Positions 44,498-52,800 of a stretch of DNA of 64,000 nt are shown in pieces. The notes below the pieces were generated by a model that did not search any database, was not told the DNA's origin, and saw nothing but the letters and a program-made list of their open reading frames with translations. The number at the start of each line of letters is the position of its first letter. Positions within the stretch are counted from its first letter, which is position 1. The position numbers and the translations under genes were made by a program. The DNA comes from Avibacterium paragallinarum (GTDB taxonomy: Bacteria; Pseudomonadota; Gammaproteobacteria; Enterobacterales; Pasteurellaceae). The DNA is taken from positions 1 to 64,000 of the forward strand of contig NZ_UGHK01000002.1 in NCBI RefSeq assembly GCF_900450705.1, in the 5' to 3' direction.

Positions 44498-45818
44498 AAC
44501 TATTTAATAACTCCCCCTGAGCAATAAAATTCGGAAACCTAACTTGTGGGTTTAAGCGTAGCAGTTCATCGGAACGGCGATAATCTCCATAAAACGCATG
44601 AGCGATCTGTTGAATAGTGCCATTAAATGGTACAACCCTAACCGTTAATGGTGGTTTACGATTAATCGCCGAAATTGCAAGCTGGGTAAAATGATGGGAT
44701 AAAGCTCGTAATCTCTCCGCAATTTGCTGAGTAGCGGTATAAACCCCAGTATTAGGTGCGGTTGAATTTAGTGCAGAATTTGCTTGCTCTTTTTGGGCTT
44801 GATGACGCAATAATTGCAAGGTTGACACAATATGAGTCCTTATAAGGGTTGTAATATAGTCAATCTCTTGCGGCAATAATGTTTCGTCTTCAATAAACCC
44901 CGTTGCCAAATGAATTAACGTCGCTGTACAAGTTAATTGCATCAACAAATGCACTGGTTCAATACTTTCAGTTGACAATGACATTGTTAATGATTTTATC
45001 CCCTGTTGTTGCGATAAATTCATATTTTTACCTGAAAGTAAATTTTGAGGAATGGCTTGAATTTGCTTTACCGTTCTTATTGTTTCATCAAATTTTGCTT
45101 TAGTTGTGAGCTCAGAACGCTGAGCAACTTGGGTTAGCCCTTGCTCTATAATATGTGTAATTGCTTTAGCGGTATGAGAAGATTTTGCTTTAAAATCCAT
45201 TGCACCAAATGTAGAAGGCAATGAAAAAAAAGTTTTGCCCATATCAAATAAACCACAAAGCTGTTCAAAACAACCTTGCAATGCACCAAAAGCCCCTAAT
45301 AAACGTGATTTTACATTCATCGCAAAGGCAACCACCTCCATGATTTGAGCAAAAACCGCTAATACCTCATCAATAAAATCTTCCAATTGTGTTAAAAGTT
45401 CATCAATTTTAGCCAAAAAAGAAAACTCAAAAACAAAAATCGGCTTGGCAGGTGTACTTTCTACAAAAGTTAAATCTAACGCCACATAATCAATCATTTC
45501 CGCATCGTGGCGAAAATTTGCCGAAGTGCAAAGCATATTCGGCAACCGCCCCCGAATAGGGTGGACTAGCACATCTGCCCCTTGTTTTTGTAACGCACTT
45601 AAAAACTTCTTGAAATCCGTGTAGTAGCCCTCGCCATAAAACACTGCTTGCATTCGTACCGTAAGAGGGTTTAACCCCAAATCCTCAATATCCGCCCCAT
45701 TAACAAAAGGGTAGGCGTGATCAATGGTAGCTCGGTTTAACTCATCATCCACCGAAATCACCTCAAAACGCACACCACGATAACTGGCGCGTTGAATAGG
45801 CATTGTCCAACCTTTCAT
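44487..45818 (-). CDS. Mu gpN-like DNA circularization/tail protein
   Basis: 443 residues from the ATG at 45818, preceded by GGGGGT. N-terminal DNA_circ_N-type domain (RASYRGVRFEVISVDDEL, HPIRGRLPNMLC); C-terminus with a LysM-like GTIQQIAHAFYGDYRRSDEL. It connects hub and tube. Confidence 0.85.
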   Translation of the reverse strand: MKGWTMPIQRASYRGVRFEVISVDDELNRATIDHAYPFVNGADIEDLGLNPLTVRMQAVFYGEGYYTDFKKFLSALQKQGADVLVHPIRGRLPNMLCTSANFRHDAEMIDYVALDLTFVESTPAKPIFVFEFSFLAKIDELLTQLEDFIDEVLAVFAQIMEVVAFAMNVKSRLLGAFGALQGCFEQLCGLFDMGKTFFSLPSTFGAMDFKAKSSHTAKAITHIIEQGLTQVAQRSELTTKAKFDETIRTVKQIQAIPQNLLSGKNMNLSQQQGIKSLTMSLSTESIEPVHLLMQLTCTATLIHLATGFIEDETLLPQEIDYITTLIRTHIVSTLQLLRHQAQKEQANSALNSTAPNTGVYTATQQIAERLRALSHHFTQLAISAINRKPPLTVRVVPFNGTIQQIAHAFYGDYRRSDELLRLNPQVRFPNFIAQGELLNSYVN

Positions 45819-45820
45819 TT

Positions 45821-48250
45821 TTACCCCCAACGTTTTAAATCTTGATAGTGATATTCTGAAGTTTGTTCAGCCACAATTCGCCCATCTAAATCCACCTTAA
45901 TTTGATTTTGGATCACAAAATTTTGGCTCTCAATGGCTTGTTTTAAGGCATCACTCAAGGTTTGCCCAAATTGCTCAAAGTCAGCTCGGTAATTGGCTAA
46001 GTTCGACAAGGCGGGCTCAAGTTTTGCAAGTGTTCCTCCCTCCGCGGTTGGCATTGTCAAACCGATAGGCGAGCTAAGGCCTGCAATGCGAGTAGTGCTT
46101 TGATCAGCTTGCTCACTAAAATGAGAAGAAGCAACATAAGGTGATCCTTTACGAATACGAAATGAATTTGCCTGCTCTTTCTGATAATAGGCATTTCGTT
46201 CTTCAATTTGAGCCCGAACCTCTTCCGAAATATCACCTTTTTCTAAACGGCTATTGAGATAAGCCATATAAGACTTTTCTACACTTTTACGGGTAAAATA
46301 CGCACCAAGTGAATTACCTGTGTTATAAAGTGCGTCTTGTAATTTTGCTTCTTCTCTAGATTGGTTAATTTGTTGCATTAACGCTTGTTTTTCTTCCTCT
46401 GTGGCTGTTCCTGAACGTACTTTATGTTGTAAATCAAGAAGTTGTTGAGATTTACCATCTAATTCAGGTGATGTAGTTAAGCTTGCGATTGTGCCAACAA
46501 CGCCCACTTTACCTACCGCTTTTAAAAGGGGGACAACACCTAAACCTGCTCCCGTCGCCGCACCAGCGCCTGCTCGCCCCAAACCGCCAGATAATCCTTT
46601 TCCTAACGCCCAGCCACCAAAACCATAGCCCACTGCTGATTTTCCCACATCCATTGCTAAGCCTAAATTACCCACCATTTGCCCGTTGCCGTTTTGATGT
46701 GCAGAAATCACTTCGTCATTAATTTTACGTTCAATACTATTTAACCAGCCGCTGACTTCGCCTTGACTAAATTTATTTAAGGAATTGGCTAGCTCTTCTT
46801 TAGCTAGATCCGTTCCTGCAAGCACCTTAACGGATTTATCCATATTTTCGCCCAATTTATCATCGGCTAAATTTGCTTGATATTTATCCATTTCTTGTTT
46901 AGTTGTTACCGCATTAAACCCTGCTTTTGCTTGCACATCAGGCAACAACTTACCAAGCACAGCCCCTTTCTTTAAGTCCATTTGGGCTTTGATCATCTCC
47001 TTCTTCTGCTTATCTTTGGTTTGTAGCAGTTTTTGCTGTAATTTCACATATTCCTGATCGTTTTTAAGCAACGTTTCAGCAATACTTACCATTACCTGTG
47101 AAGCATTTTTCCCACTGGCTAAACCACGCTGATAGGATTTTTCTAAATCAATGCCTTGCAAACCTTTTTTATTGGAAATATCCACTTTTTTTAACCGTTG
47201 TGCGGTATCGACACTATTTAATTTATTCAAATAGTTGGCAACATTATTGGCAGCAATATCATTTGACCCCGCTTGATTAGCTGCCACCTGTGTCATTGAA
47301 AGTAAATATTTGTAATCTTCTAAACCGTGAAAGCCCGCATTTTTAGAAATAGAAAGCAAATTAGGTAGGTGTTGGATCATATCAGATACCTCAAACTTAC
47401 CATCGAAACCAGATTGCAAGGTAACTTCTAGTGCTTTTTGCAATTCATCGCCGTTAAATCCATAATCTTTCAACACTTTAAGAAGCGAACCTACTTGATC
47501 GCCACTTGCCTGTCCCGAAATCATCATCTTTTGAGCCATATCTAAAGAAGACTCCGCTTGCTCAAAAGATAGACCATTTTTAATCATTCCATCTAACGCG
47601 GATAACGCCATATCCGTTGTACCACCACCAACGGATTTTGTAGTTTCATACACCGCTTTATTTACTCGCGCAACGCCCGTTGTCTTAATATAATCTGCAT
47701 CTTGTTCGTTGAAAGCTGTTAATGCGACTTGAGCAACATTGTGATCCCACTGTTTTTTATTATCCATTGCTGGCTTTAATGTGCTGGCTACACCATAAAT
47801 CGCTCCACCAATCGCCATTGTTTTTTCAACAAAATTCCCAATCCGTTGCCCTGTCGGCACTTTGCCCATTTCCGCATTAAGCTGGGCAATTTTTTGTTTC
47901 GCTGCCACTGCTGCTCGGGCAATCTCACGGCTTGATGCGGTGCCACTGGCTTTTAAGCGTTGGTAAGCAGCAATAGTTTGATTGATCTCGCGTTGGATCG
48001 CATTTTCACTGCGTACGCCTAAACTTTGTCGTGCGCTCGCCACGACACGAGCAGCTTGTTGAGCTTTGCGATAAGATTGCTCGGTAATTTGCGCTGTACG
48101 CTTTACGGTTTCTTGTTGCTTCTGTCCGCTACGCACCGCCTGATTTTCAATATCCTTATTGGCTTTGTTGATGTTACTGCGTAGCTTATCCATCACACGG
48201 CTTGCATAATCTTGCGCTTTAAGTTGCAAGGAGAGTTTCATATTTGCCAT
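45821..48250 (-). CDS. Tail tape measure protein
   Basis: 809 residues. Long helical N-terminus (KLSLQLKAQDYASRVMDKLR, a standard start), TP901 core (GGTTDMALSALDGMIKNGLS), Gly/Ala-rich hydrophobic segment near 570-610, and a second helical region. Intact, in contrast to the prophage 1 version, and of different sequence. Confidence 0.9.
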   Translation of the reverse strand: MANMKLSLQLKAQDYASRVMDKLRSNINKANKDIENQAVRSGQKQQETVKRTAQITEQSYRKAQQAARVVASARQSLGVRSENAIQREINQTIAAYQRLKASGTASSREIARAAVAAKQKIAQLNAEMGKVPTGQRIGNFVEKTMAIGGAIYGVASTLKPAMDNKKQWDHNVAQVALTAFNEQDADYIKTTGVARVNKAVYETTKSVGGGTTDMALSALDGMIKNGLSFEQAESSLDMAQKMMISGQASGDQVGSLLKVLKDYGFNGDELQKALEVTLQSGFDGKFEVSDMIQHLPNLLSISKNAGFHGLEDYKYLLSMTQVAANQAGSNDIAANNVANYLNKLNSVDTAQRLKKVDISNKKGLQGIDLEKSYQRGLASGKNASQVMVSIAETLLKNDQEYVKLQQKLLQTKDKQKKEMIKAQMDLKKGAVLGKLLPDVQAKAGFNAVTTKQEMDKYQANLADDKLGENMDKSVKVLAGTDLAKEELANSLNKFSQGEVSGWLNSIERKINDEVISAHQNGNGQMVGNLGLAMDVGKSAVGYGFGGWALGKGLSGGLGRAGAGAATGAGLGVVPLLKAVGKVGVVGTIASLTTSPELDGKSQQLLDLQHKVRSGTATEEEKQALMQQINQSREEAKLQDALYNTGNSLGAYFTRKSVEKSYMAYLNSRLEKGDISEEVRAQIEERNAYYQKEQANSFRIRKGSPYVASSHFSEQADQSTTRIAGLSSPIGLTMPTAEGGTLAKLEPALSNLANYRADFEQFGQTLSDALKQAIESQNFVIQNQIKVDLDGRIVAEQTSEYHYQDLKRWG

Positions 48251-48296
48251 TTTTAAACCCTAATTAAATTGATTTTAAACCCACAAAAAAAGGGGC

Positions 48297-48883
48297 TTAC
48301 GCCCCATCTTGTTTTTTACGGCGTACAAGATTGTAATGCACTGTATCGCCTTTGCTTATGCCGCTCGCTTGCGGTTTTGCCCCTTGAGATTGCAACAGAC
48401 TTTCCACCCAAGCCGACACTTCTAAATGGCTCATTTCCCGCACCTGCTGGGGTGTAAAGCCTAATTTCGCTAAAAAAATCACCGCACTTCGATAATGTTG
48501 CTCTGCCGCCTTTAAGTCATAGCAGTTGGGGCGTGGCTGTTTTCTTGGCTTAGGCTCTCCCCAGCGGAGATATGCTTTTTTCGCAATGCCAAAATAGCCT
48601 CATTAATCAACACATAATCATCGGTGGCAAGATTATCCAGCAAATAGTGTGGGGTAATCTGCGTGTTATCTACGCCCACAAATTCCACTTGCTGGATAAG
48701 ATAAGCCAAATCCATCAACATTTTTTCTGCTTGGCTTAATGGCTTATCCTCTTTTTGCACAATACCAAGCTCTGCAATCATCTCAAGGGCATTACACTCA
48801 TCGCCAAGGGTAAGCAAATGCACTTTAAAATCAAAATAGCACTTGCCGTTTACGGGCAATCCTAATAACAAACGTCCATCCAT
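48297..48883 (-). CDS. Tail assembly chaperones gp41 / gp41-42 with programmed -1 frameshift
   Basis: The short product (48512-48883, 123 residues) starts MDGRLLLGLPVNGKCYFDF. At 48575-48581 the minus strand reads A-AAA-AAG in frame, a classical slippery heptamer. A -1 slip there continues AYLRWGEPKPRKQPRPN into a second frame (LGFTPQQVREMSHLEVSAWV) ending at 48297. Equivalent to lambda G/GT and Mu gp41/42, which chaperone the tape measure. Translation of the extension requires slippage, which is expected at a few per cent. Confidence 0.8.
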
Positions 48884-49257
48884 TATTCATTCACCTCTTT
48901 AAGTGCATTCATCTGGATATCAATCACCGCTTCGTTATCTACGGTGTATTTTTCGCCCACTTGGGTGGTGAAACAGCCTAAATAAGAGGTGCGTTTATCT
49001 TCTTGATTAAGGGGATAGATAGTGATTTTGGCATCACTAATTTCCGCCCAATCAATTTCAGAACCATCAATTGGGAGGGCTGCGGTTAAACTGATCTCCC
49101 AAGTGGCAATCCCTTTGGCAAAGCCTCTAGCACGCCCTTCGGAGTTCATTGTCTTCACCAATTTACGCCCTGTTTGTTTGGTTACGTTTAGATCGGTAAT
49201 CTCAATCTCTACGCCGTCCACTTCTAACACCGCAGAGCCTGCATATTTTTCAGCCAT
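48883..49257 (-). CDS. Mu gpM-like tail tube protein
   Basis: 124 residues. GSAVLEVDGVEIEITDLNV, GRKLVKTMNSEGRARGF and WEISLTAALPIDG are typical of the Mu tube family. Its stop overlaps the chaperone start (TAATGG). Confidence 0.88.
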   Translation of the reverse strand: MAEKYAGSAVLEVDGVEIEITDLNVTKQTGRKLVKTMNSEGRARGFAKGIATWEISLTAALPIDGSEIDWAEISDAKITIYPLNQEDKRTSYLGCFTTQVGEKYTVDNEAVIDIQMNALKEVNE

Positions 49258-49266
49258 TACTTACTC

Positions 49267-50682
49267 CTATAAAATTAAATCAATACGATTTGCCACCACG
49301 TGCAAGCCATTCACCACATCTGTTGGGATTTGCGTATCCAGACGGTTTGGATCTTGTCCATTACGCACCACTAACAATTTGTCTTTATGCTCGTCCACAT
49401 TTTCGATAATTTCCTGATTTTCCAAGCGGTATAAAACATCTAAAATTTCTGACCGCACTTTTGGTGGTGTGCGTTTAGACAGTTTTGAACGCGGAAAACG
49501 CAAGGCAACACGCTGTTCAACCGCTTTACGCACATAGTCCATCGTGCGAATGGTAGTTAAATCAAGCCACGCGGGGTCGTCCACATTGGCAGGATTTTTG
49601 GTGTAAGTGGTAATCGCCCGCATAATTTGCACCCGATGATTTACCACCGTAATCGGCGTTAGCCCATTAAATAAGGCTTGATTAATCTCGGTTTTTAATG
49701 GCGTTTGCGTGGCATCAACAGGGGTTAAGCCTTTCAACTCTAAGGTATTGAGCGGACGGGCTGGGTCTTCTTCGCTGGCAATCACCGCCCCAAAAGCCGC
49801 CGCAAGTAAGGCATTGGACTCAACCGCTCCTTTGTACCACGCACAAGTGATACGGTTGGCATTAATTTTGCTCGCATAGGTTGTGCCGGCTGCCATCGTG
49901 CTACGCCAACCCAGCACCCCAATCGCAGGCTTTTTCTCCGTTGGACTTGCAACAAGCTCAAGATGATTGCGAAGTGCGGTGGCATTTTTATCATCAGCAA
50001 ACGGCGAGATGATAATGTGATAATGCGAGCCTGCCACACTGGCAAGTGCAGGGGCAATATCGGCATTTTGCGAACCTGACGCAAAGGCACGGGCTTGTGC
50101 TGAAATGCCTTGTGCAGTACTTTGTACGCTAAGTTCAATCTCATTGCCAATTTCCCCTTTACATTTTGCTGTCAAAGTTAAGGTTGCCGTACTCACCGAT
50201 GCCGTAACAGGGCAATATTCACCCGCGTTGATCACCGCACTTAATCGGGTGGCTAAGTCGCTGGCGGTTTCCGATTTTGCCACTGAAATGGCATATTCCA
50301 CCCCGCCAATCATCGCTTTAATTACGCCCGCACCTGTTGCTGTGCCGTTTAAGGTCAAGCTTCCTGTTGCCGCAACGCCTGAGCTACTATCTTTTAAGCC
50401 AATTGCCGTTAAACGGATCATCGGGTTGTTTTGAATGGCAATACGAGCCATTAAATGCCCCCAAGAGCCTGCCCCAAAAGCATTTTTCGCATCAATATCG
50501 GAATAAATCGGCACAGGGGCAGAATAAGCCGTATCGCCCCCGACCATTGGAGCAATAATCAATACATTTTGCTCATTAGTTGGTAAGGTACTCACAGCAT
50601 TTTGAGCGTTATATTCGCTATATACACCCAGCATTCTAAGGCTTGTTGGAATATGCTCAAATTCGATATTAGTATCAGTCAT
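49267..50682 (-). CDS. Mu gpL-like tail sheath protein
   Basis: 471 residues from the ATG at 50682 (AGGAGG upstream). SLRMLGVYSEYNAQNAVS at the N-terminus and TIRTMDYVRKAVEQRVALRF near the C-terminus mark the sheath. Contracts to drive the tube through the envelope. Confidence 0.9.
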   Translation of the reverse strand: MTDTNIEFEHIPTSLRMLGVYSEYNAQNAVSTLPTNEQNVLIIAPMVGGDTAYSAPVPIYSDIDAKNAFGAGSWGHLMARIAIQNNPMIRLTAIGLKDSSSGVAATGSLTLNGTATGAGVIKAMIGGVEYAISVAKSETASDLATRLSAVINAGEYCPVTASVSTATLTLTAKCKGEIGNEIELSVQSTAQGISAQARAFASGSQNADIAPALASVAGSHYHIIISPFADDKNATALRNHLELVASPTEKKPAIGVLGWRSTMAAGTTYASKINANRITCAWYKGAVESNALLAAAFGAVIASEEDPARPLNTLELKGLTPVDATQTPLKTEINQALFNGLTPITVVNHRVQIMRAITTYTKNPANVDDPAWLDLTTIRTMDYVRKAVEQRVALRFPRSKLSKRTPPKVRSEILDVLYRLENQEIIENVDEHKDKLLVVRNGQDPNRLDTQIPTDVVNGLHVVANRIDLIL

Positions 50683-50857
50683 TATTTGCCTCCTGATTTC
50701 TTCGGTTACGCGGTTCATTGACCACGATTAAATCCCCGTCATTAATGCGACGTTGATAATAGATACTGTCTTCAACCTCCACTGGCTCTTGCTCAATATA
50801 GCGGTAAGGTTGATTTTCCATTGGCACTTTAATGCCAACTGCGGCTTTTACTTTCAT
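50675..50857 (-). CDS. DUF2635 small phage protein
   Basis: 60 residues. AVGIKVPMENQPYRYIEQEP and DGDLIVV match DUF2635, which lies just before the sheath gene in Mu-like phages. Its start overlaps the stop of the gp37-like fragment (ATGA), and its end overlaps the sheath start. Confidence 0.8.
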   Translation of the reverse strand: MKVKAAVGIKVPMENQPYRYIEQEPVEVEDSIYYQRRINDGDLIVVNEPRNRRNQEANND

Positions 50858-50925
50858 TTTTCCTCCATCGCCACCACAAAAGGGTGATCGGCGTTAGTAT
50901 CTGGGTTGTAAAGATTAAAATTAAT
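50854..50925 (-). pseudogene. gp37-like (DUF1834) phage protein, C-terminal fragment
   Basis: Only the last about 23 codons remain (LYNPDTNADHPFVVAMEEK), cut by the IS1016-like element. Gene order supports the assignment. Confidence 0.5.
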
Positions 50926-51492
50926 GGGGCTGTCCTAGATAACAACTAAAAAATCTATTTAGGTTAGAATGAACCAATGAGAAAAAGTCGTCTAAGTCAG
51001 CACAAACAAAATAAACTCATTGAGCTATTTGTTGCAGGTGTTACTGCAAGGACAGCAGCAGAGTTAGTCAATGTAAACAAAACGACTGCCGCATATTACT
51101 TTCATCGTTTATGCCAACTCATCTATCAAAACAGCCTTCACTTAGAGATGTTTGAAGGTGAAATTGAAGCCGATGAAAGTTATTTTGGCGGTGCTCGCAA
51201 AGGCAAACGTGGTCGTGGTGCGGCAGGGAAAATTGCGGTATTCGGGCTTCTCAAGCGCAATGGCAAGGTTTATACCGTTGCGGTTCCAAATACGCAATCT
51301 GCCACCTTGTTACCCATTATTCGGGAGCAGGTAAAGCCTGATAGTATTGTTTACACCGATAATTATCGTAGTTATGACGTGCTTGATGTGAGTGAATTTA
51401 GTCATTTTCGTATCAATCACAGCACACATTTTGCTGAAAATCATAACCACATTAACGGAATTGAGAATTTTTGAAGCCAAGCAAAACGCCAT
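50926..51492 (+). mobile_element. IS1016-like (IS1595 family) element, truncated by prophage 3
   Basis: The left end GGGGCTGTCCTAGATAAC is the IS1016-type inverted repeat. The transposase frame loses sense exactly at 51492, where a Mu-type end (TGAGAACATCCACAC...) begins. The right part of the element should lie beyond the right end of prophage 3. Confidence 0.75.
50977..51492 (+). pseudogene. IS1595-family (IS1016) transposase, truncated and interrupted
   Basis: 165 readable residues: MRKSRLSQHKQNKLIELFVA and GEIEADESYFGGARKGKRGR (DDE-type domain; first catalytic Asp), VYTDNYRSYDVL (second). After INGIENF a TGA replaces the expected Trp codon; sense continues SQAKRH to 51492. Dead twice over. 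Confidence 0.8.
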
Positions 51493-51730
51493 TGAGAACA
51501 TCCACACAAAGTGAGAAATTAGGACTTATGTTGAATTAAACGGAATTAAGTGGTCGGAAGTCTTATAGAATAAGGGATTGAGCTAAGTCAGTCCCTTTTT
51601 TTATGGGTAAAAGTCAGAAAAGCCAAAATGAGAAAAAACTGTAAAAAGCCGTTAAAAAATCCACATAAAGTGAGAAAATTTAACGGCGGTTAAAATCCAG
51701 TTTAAATGCCTTTAAATGATGTTTAAATTT
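51493..51730. other. Left-end region of prophage 3: transposase sites, terminator, TTTAAA array
   Basis: Site L1 TCCACACAAAGTGAGAAAT (51501-51519) and site L2 TCCACATAAAGTGAGAAAA (51660-51678) match the right-end sites of prophage 1. Between them a GGGATTGA/TCAGTCCC hairpin followed by T7 (about 51570-51603) is a plus-strand terminator that would block host transcription entering. A TTTAAA array spans 51689-51730. No gene seen. Confidence 0.7.
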
Positions 51731-51857
51731 ATATGGCTAGCCTTTAATCATTTAGCGTTATCTCATCTTGAAAAAGTCTAAAAACCTTTTATTATCAACT
51801 CACTAGGTGCTTAAAAATTCAAAAATAAGCACCTTAGATGGCTTTTTGTCTGAAACC

Positions 51858-52343
51858 TTAGGCTACGGCACGAACCTCAAGGGCGGCCAAGCTCTCTTTT
51901 TGTTCCTTTTCAGTCTGGGCTGCTAATGCTTCGGCTGTTGCCAACAAACCAACTTTCCTATCTTCATTGCATCGCCTAAACGCACACACAAGTTGCCATT
52001 CATCATTTGTTAAGCCTTCTGGTGGCTTAGGCGAAACAAAGCCTTGAGCCTTAGTTTCTAAGGCTTGTAGCTTGTTTTCTAGCTGATCTATGCGTTTTTG
52101 TAAATCATCTTGGCTTCGTTCCATTGGCTTATCTAGTGCTTTTGTTAGTGGCTCAGAAAATCCCAAAGCCTGCCGCACTGCCAATGGCATATCGCCAATA
52201 TAATATTCAAATACATTTCCTTTAACCCCAGCTACCCGTCTTCTTTGCCAATTTCCTTTTTTGGCATTTAGTAGAACGCCTTGGGGAGTGTTAGGCAATC
52301 CCCCTATTCCAAGTAGATTTTTTACTAGTTCCCACTCTTTCAT
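51858..52343 (-). CDS. Mu-like repressor (c)
   Basis: 161 residues. The N-terminal winged-helix of Mu transposase/repressor type (EWELVKNLLGIGGLPNTPQG, ...RVAGVKGNVFEYYIGDMP) is paralogous to the N-terminus of the transposase at 52791. A coiled-coil follows (residues 95-120). It represses the divergent early operon. Operator-like repeats lie in the divergent gap. Confidence 0.85.
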   Translation of the reverse strand: MKEWELVKNLLGIGGLPNTPQGVLLNAKKGNWQRRRVAGVKGNVFEYYIGDMPLAVRQALGFSEPLTKALDKPMERSQDDLQKRIDQLENKLQALETKAQGFVSPKPPEGLTNDEWQLVCAFRRCNEDRKVGLLATAEALAAQTEKEQKESLAALEVRAVA

Positions 52344-52356
52344 TTAAACCACCTTA

Positions 52357-52377
52357 AAAGAAAGGATGACTTTCTTT
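52357..52377. promoter_or_regulatory. Operator candidate O1
   Basis: AAAGAAAG-GATGA-CTTTCTTT is a perfect eight-base inverted repeat 14 bases upstream of the repressor gene. Confidence 0.6.
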
Positions 52378-52447
52378 TTGAGTTAAAATTAAATCTCCTT
52401 ATAAATCAAATGATTAAAAATAAAAATTAAAATAATTAAAAATTTTA

Positions 52448-52488
52448 AAAGAAAGCATTTGACTTTCGTTTAAGGTTTAAATTAAAAT
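52448..52488 (+). promoter_or_regulatory. Operator candidate O2 and early promoter
   Basis: AAAGAAAG-CATTTGA-CTTTCGTTT (52448-52471) repeats the O1 arms. TTGACT (52459-52464) and TAAAAT (52483-52488) with an 18-base spacer form a good early promoter whose -35 lies inside O2, the expected arrangement for repression. Confidence 0.65.
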
Positions 52489-52572
52489 CTAAACGAAATT
52501 AAGGAGTAACACTTTAGATTTACACCAAAGTTTAACTTAAATTGAATTTAAAGAAAATGCAAGGGGTGTTTT

Positions 52573-52800
52573 ATGCAAGAAGACTGGAGCAGAAAGCGAA
52601 TTGTATATGAGCTACACGAGCGAAATATCACATTAGCATCGCTTTCTGTTAAAGCTGGATTATCACCATCAACACTAAAAAATGCGTTAAGAATGAGCTA
52701 CCCGAAAGGTGAACGCATTATCGCTGAAGCCATTGGCGTACCACCTCAAGAAATTTGGGCAAAACGCTACGCGGAACGGGAGAGCCGCTTATGTGGTTAA
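52573..52800 (+). CDS. ner: Ner-like (Nlp) transcriptional regulator
   Basis: 75 residues. HTH of the Mu Ner/Nlp family (LASLSVKAGLSPSTLKNALR; GVPPQEIWAKRY). Ner turns down early and repressor transcription. Overlaps the transposase start by ten bases. Confidence 0.92.
   Translation: MQEDWSRKRIVYELHERNITLASLSVKAGLSPSTLKNALRMSYPKGERIIAEAIGVPPQEIWAKRYAERESRLCG

Larger units (their letters stand above)
34781..50925 (-). mobile_element. Mu-like prophage 2, right half (Mu-type tail), remnant
   Basis: Minus-strand late genes from a gp37-like fragment through sheath, tube, tape measure, N, P, gp45-48, fibre, Acb2-like, com and two methylases. Head, terminase and early genes are absent: the operon is cut at 50926 by an IS1016-like element. 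The right terminus is uncertain. It lies between the lysW terminator (34771) and the shared repeat (34929); a TG at 34781 followed by repeated TTTATAAAAT sites is my best guess. Its end sequence differs from prophages 1 and 3, so its transposase was different. Confidence 0.8.

Noticed and set aside
51568-51603. Right inverted repeat of IS1016 at AGTCAGTCCC
   Set aside because: First read as a degenerate IS end, but GGGATTGA/TCAGTCCC plus T7 is better explained as a terminator inside the phage left end, since the phage end at 51493 already cuts the IS.
51629-51636. Left end of prophage 3 at TGAGAAAA (51629)
   Set aside because: The 51493 end is better: a full site follows it directly, and the IS1016 frame breaks exactly there.
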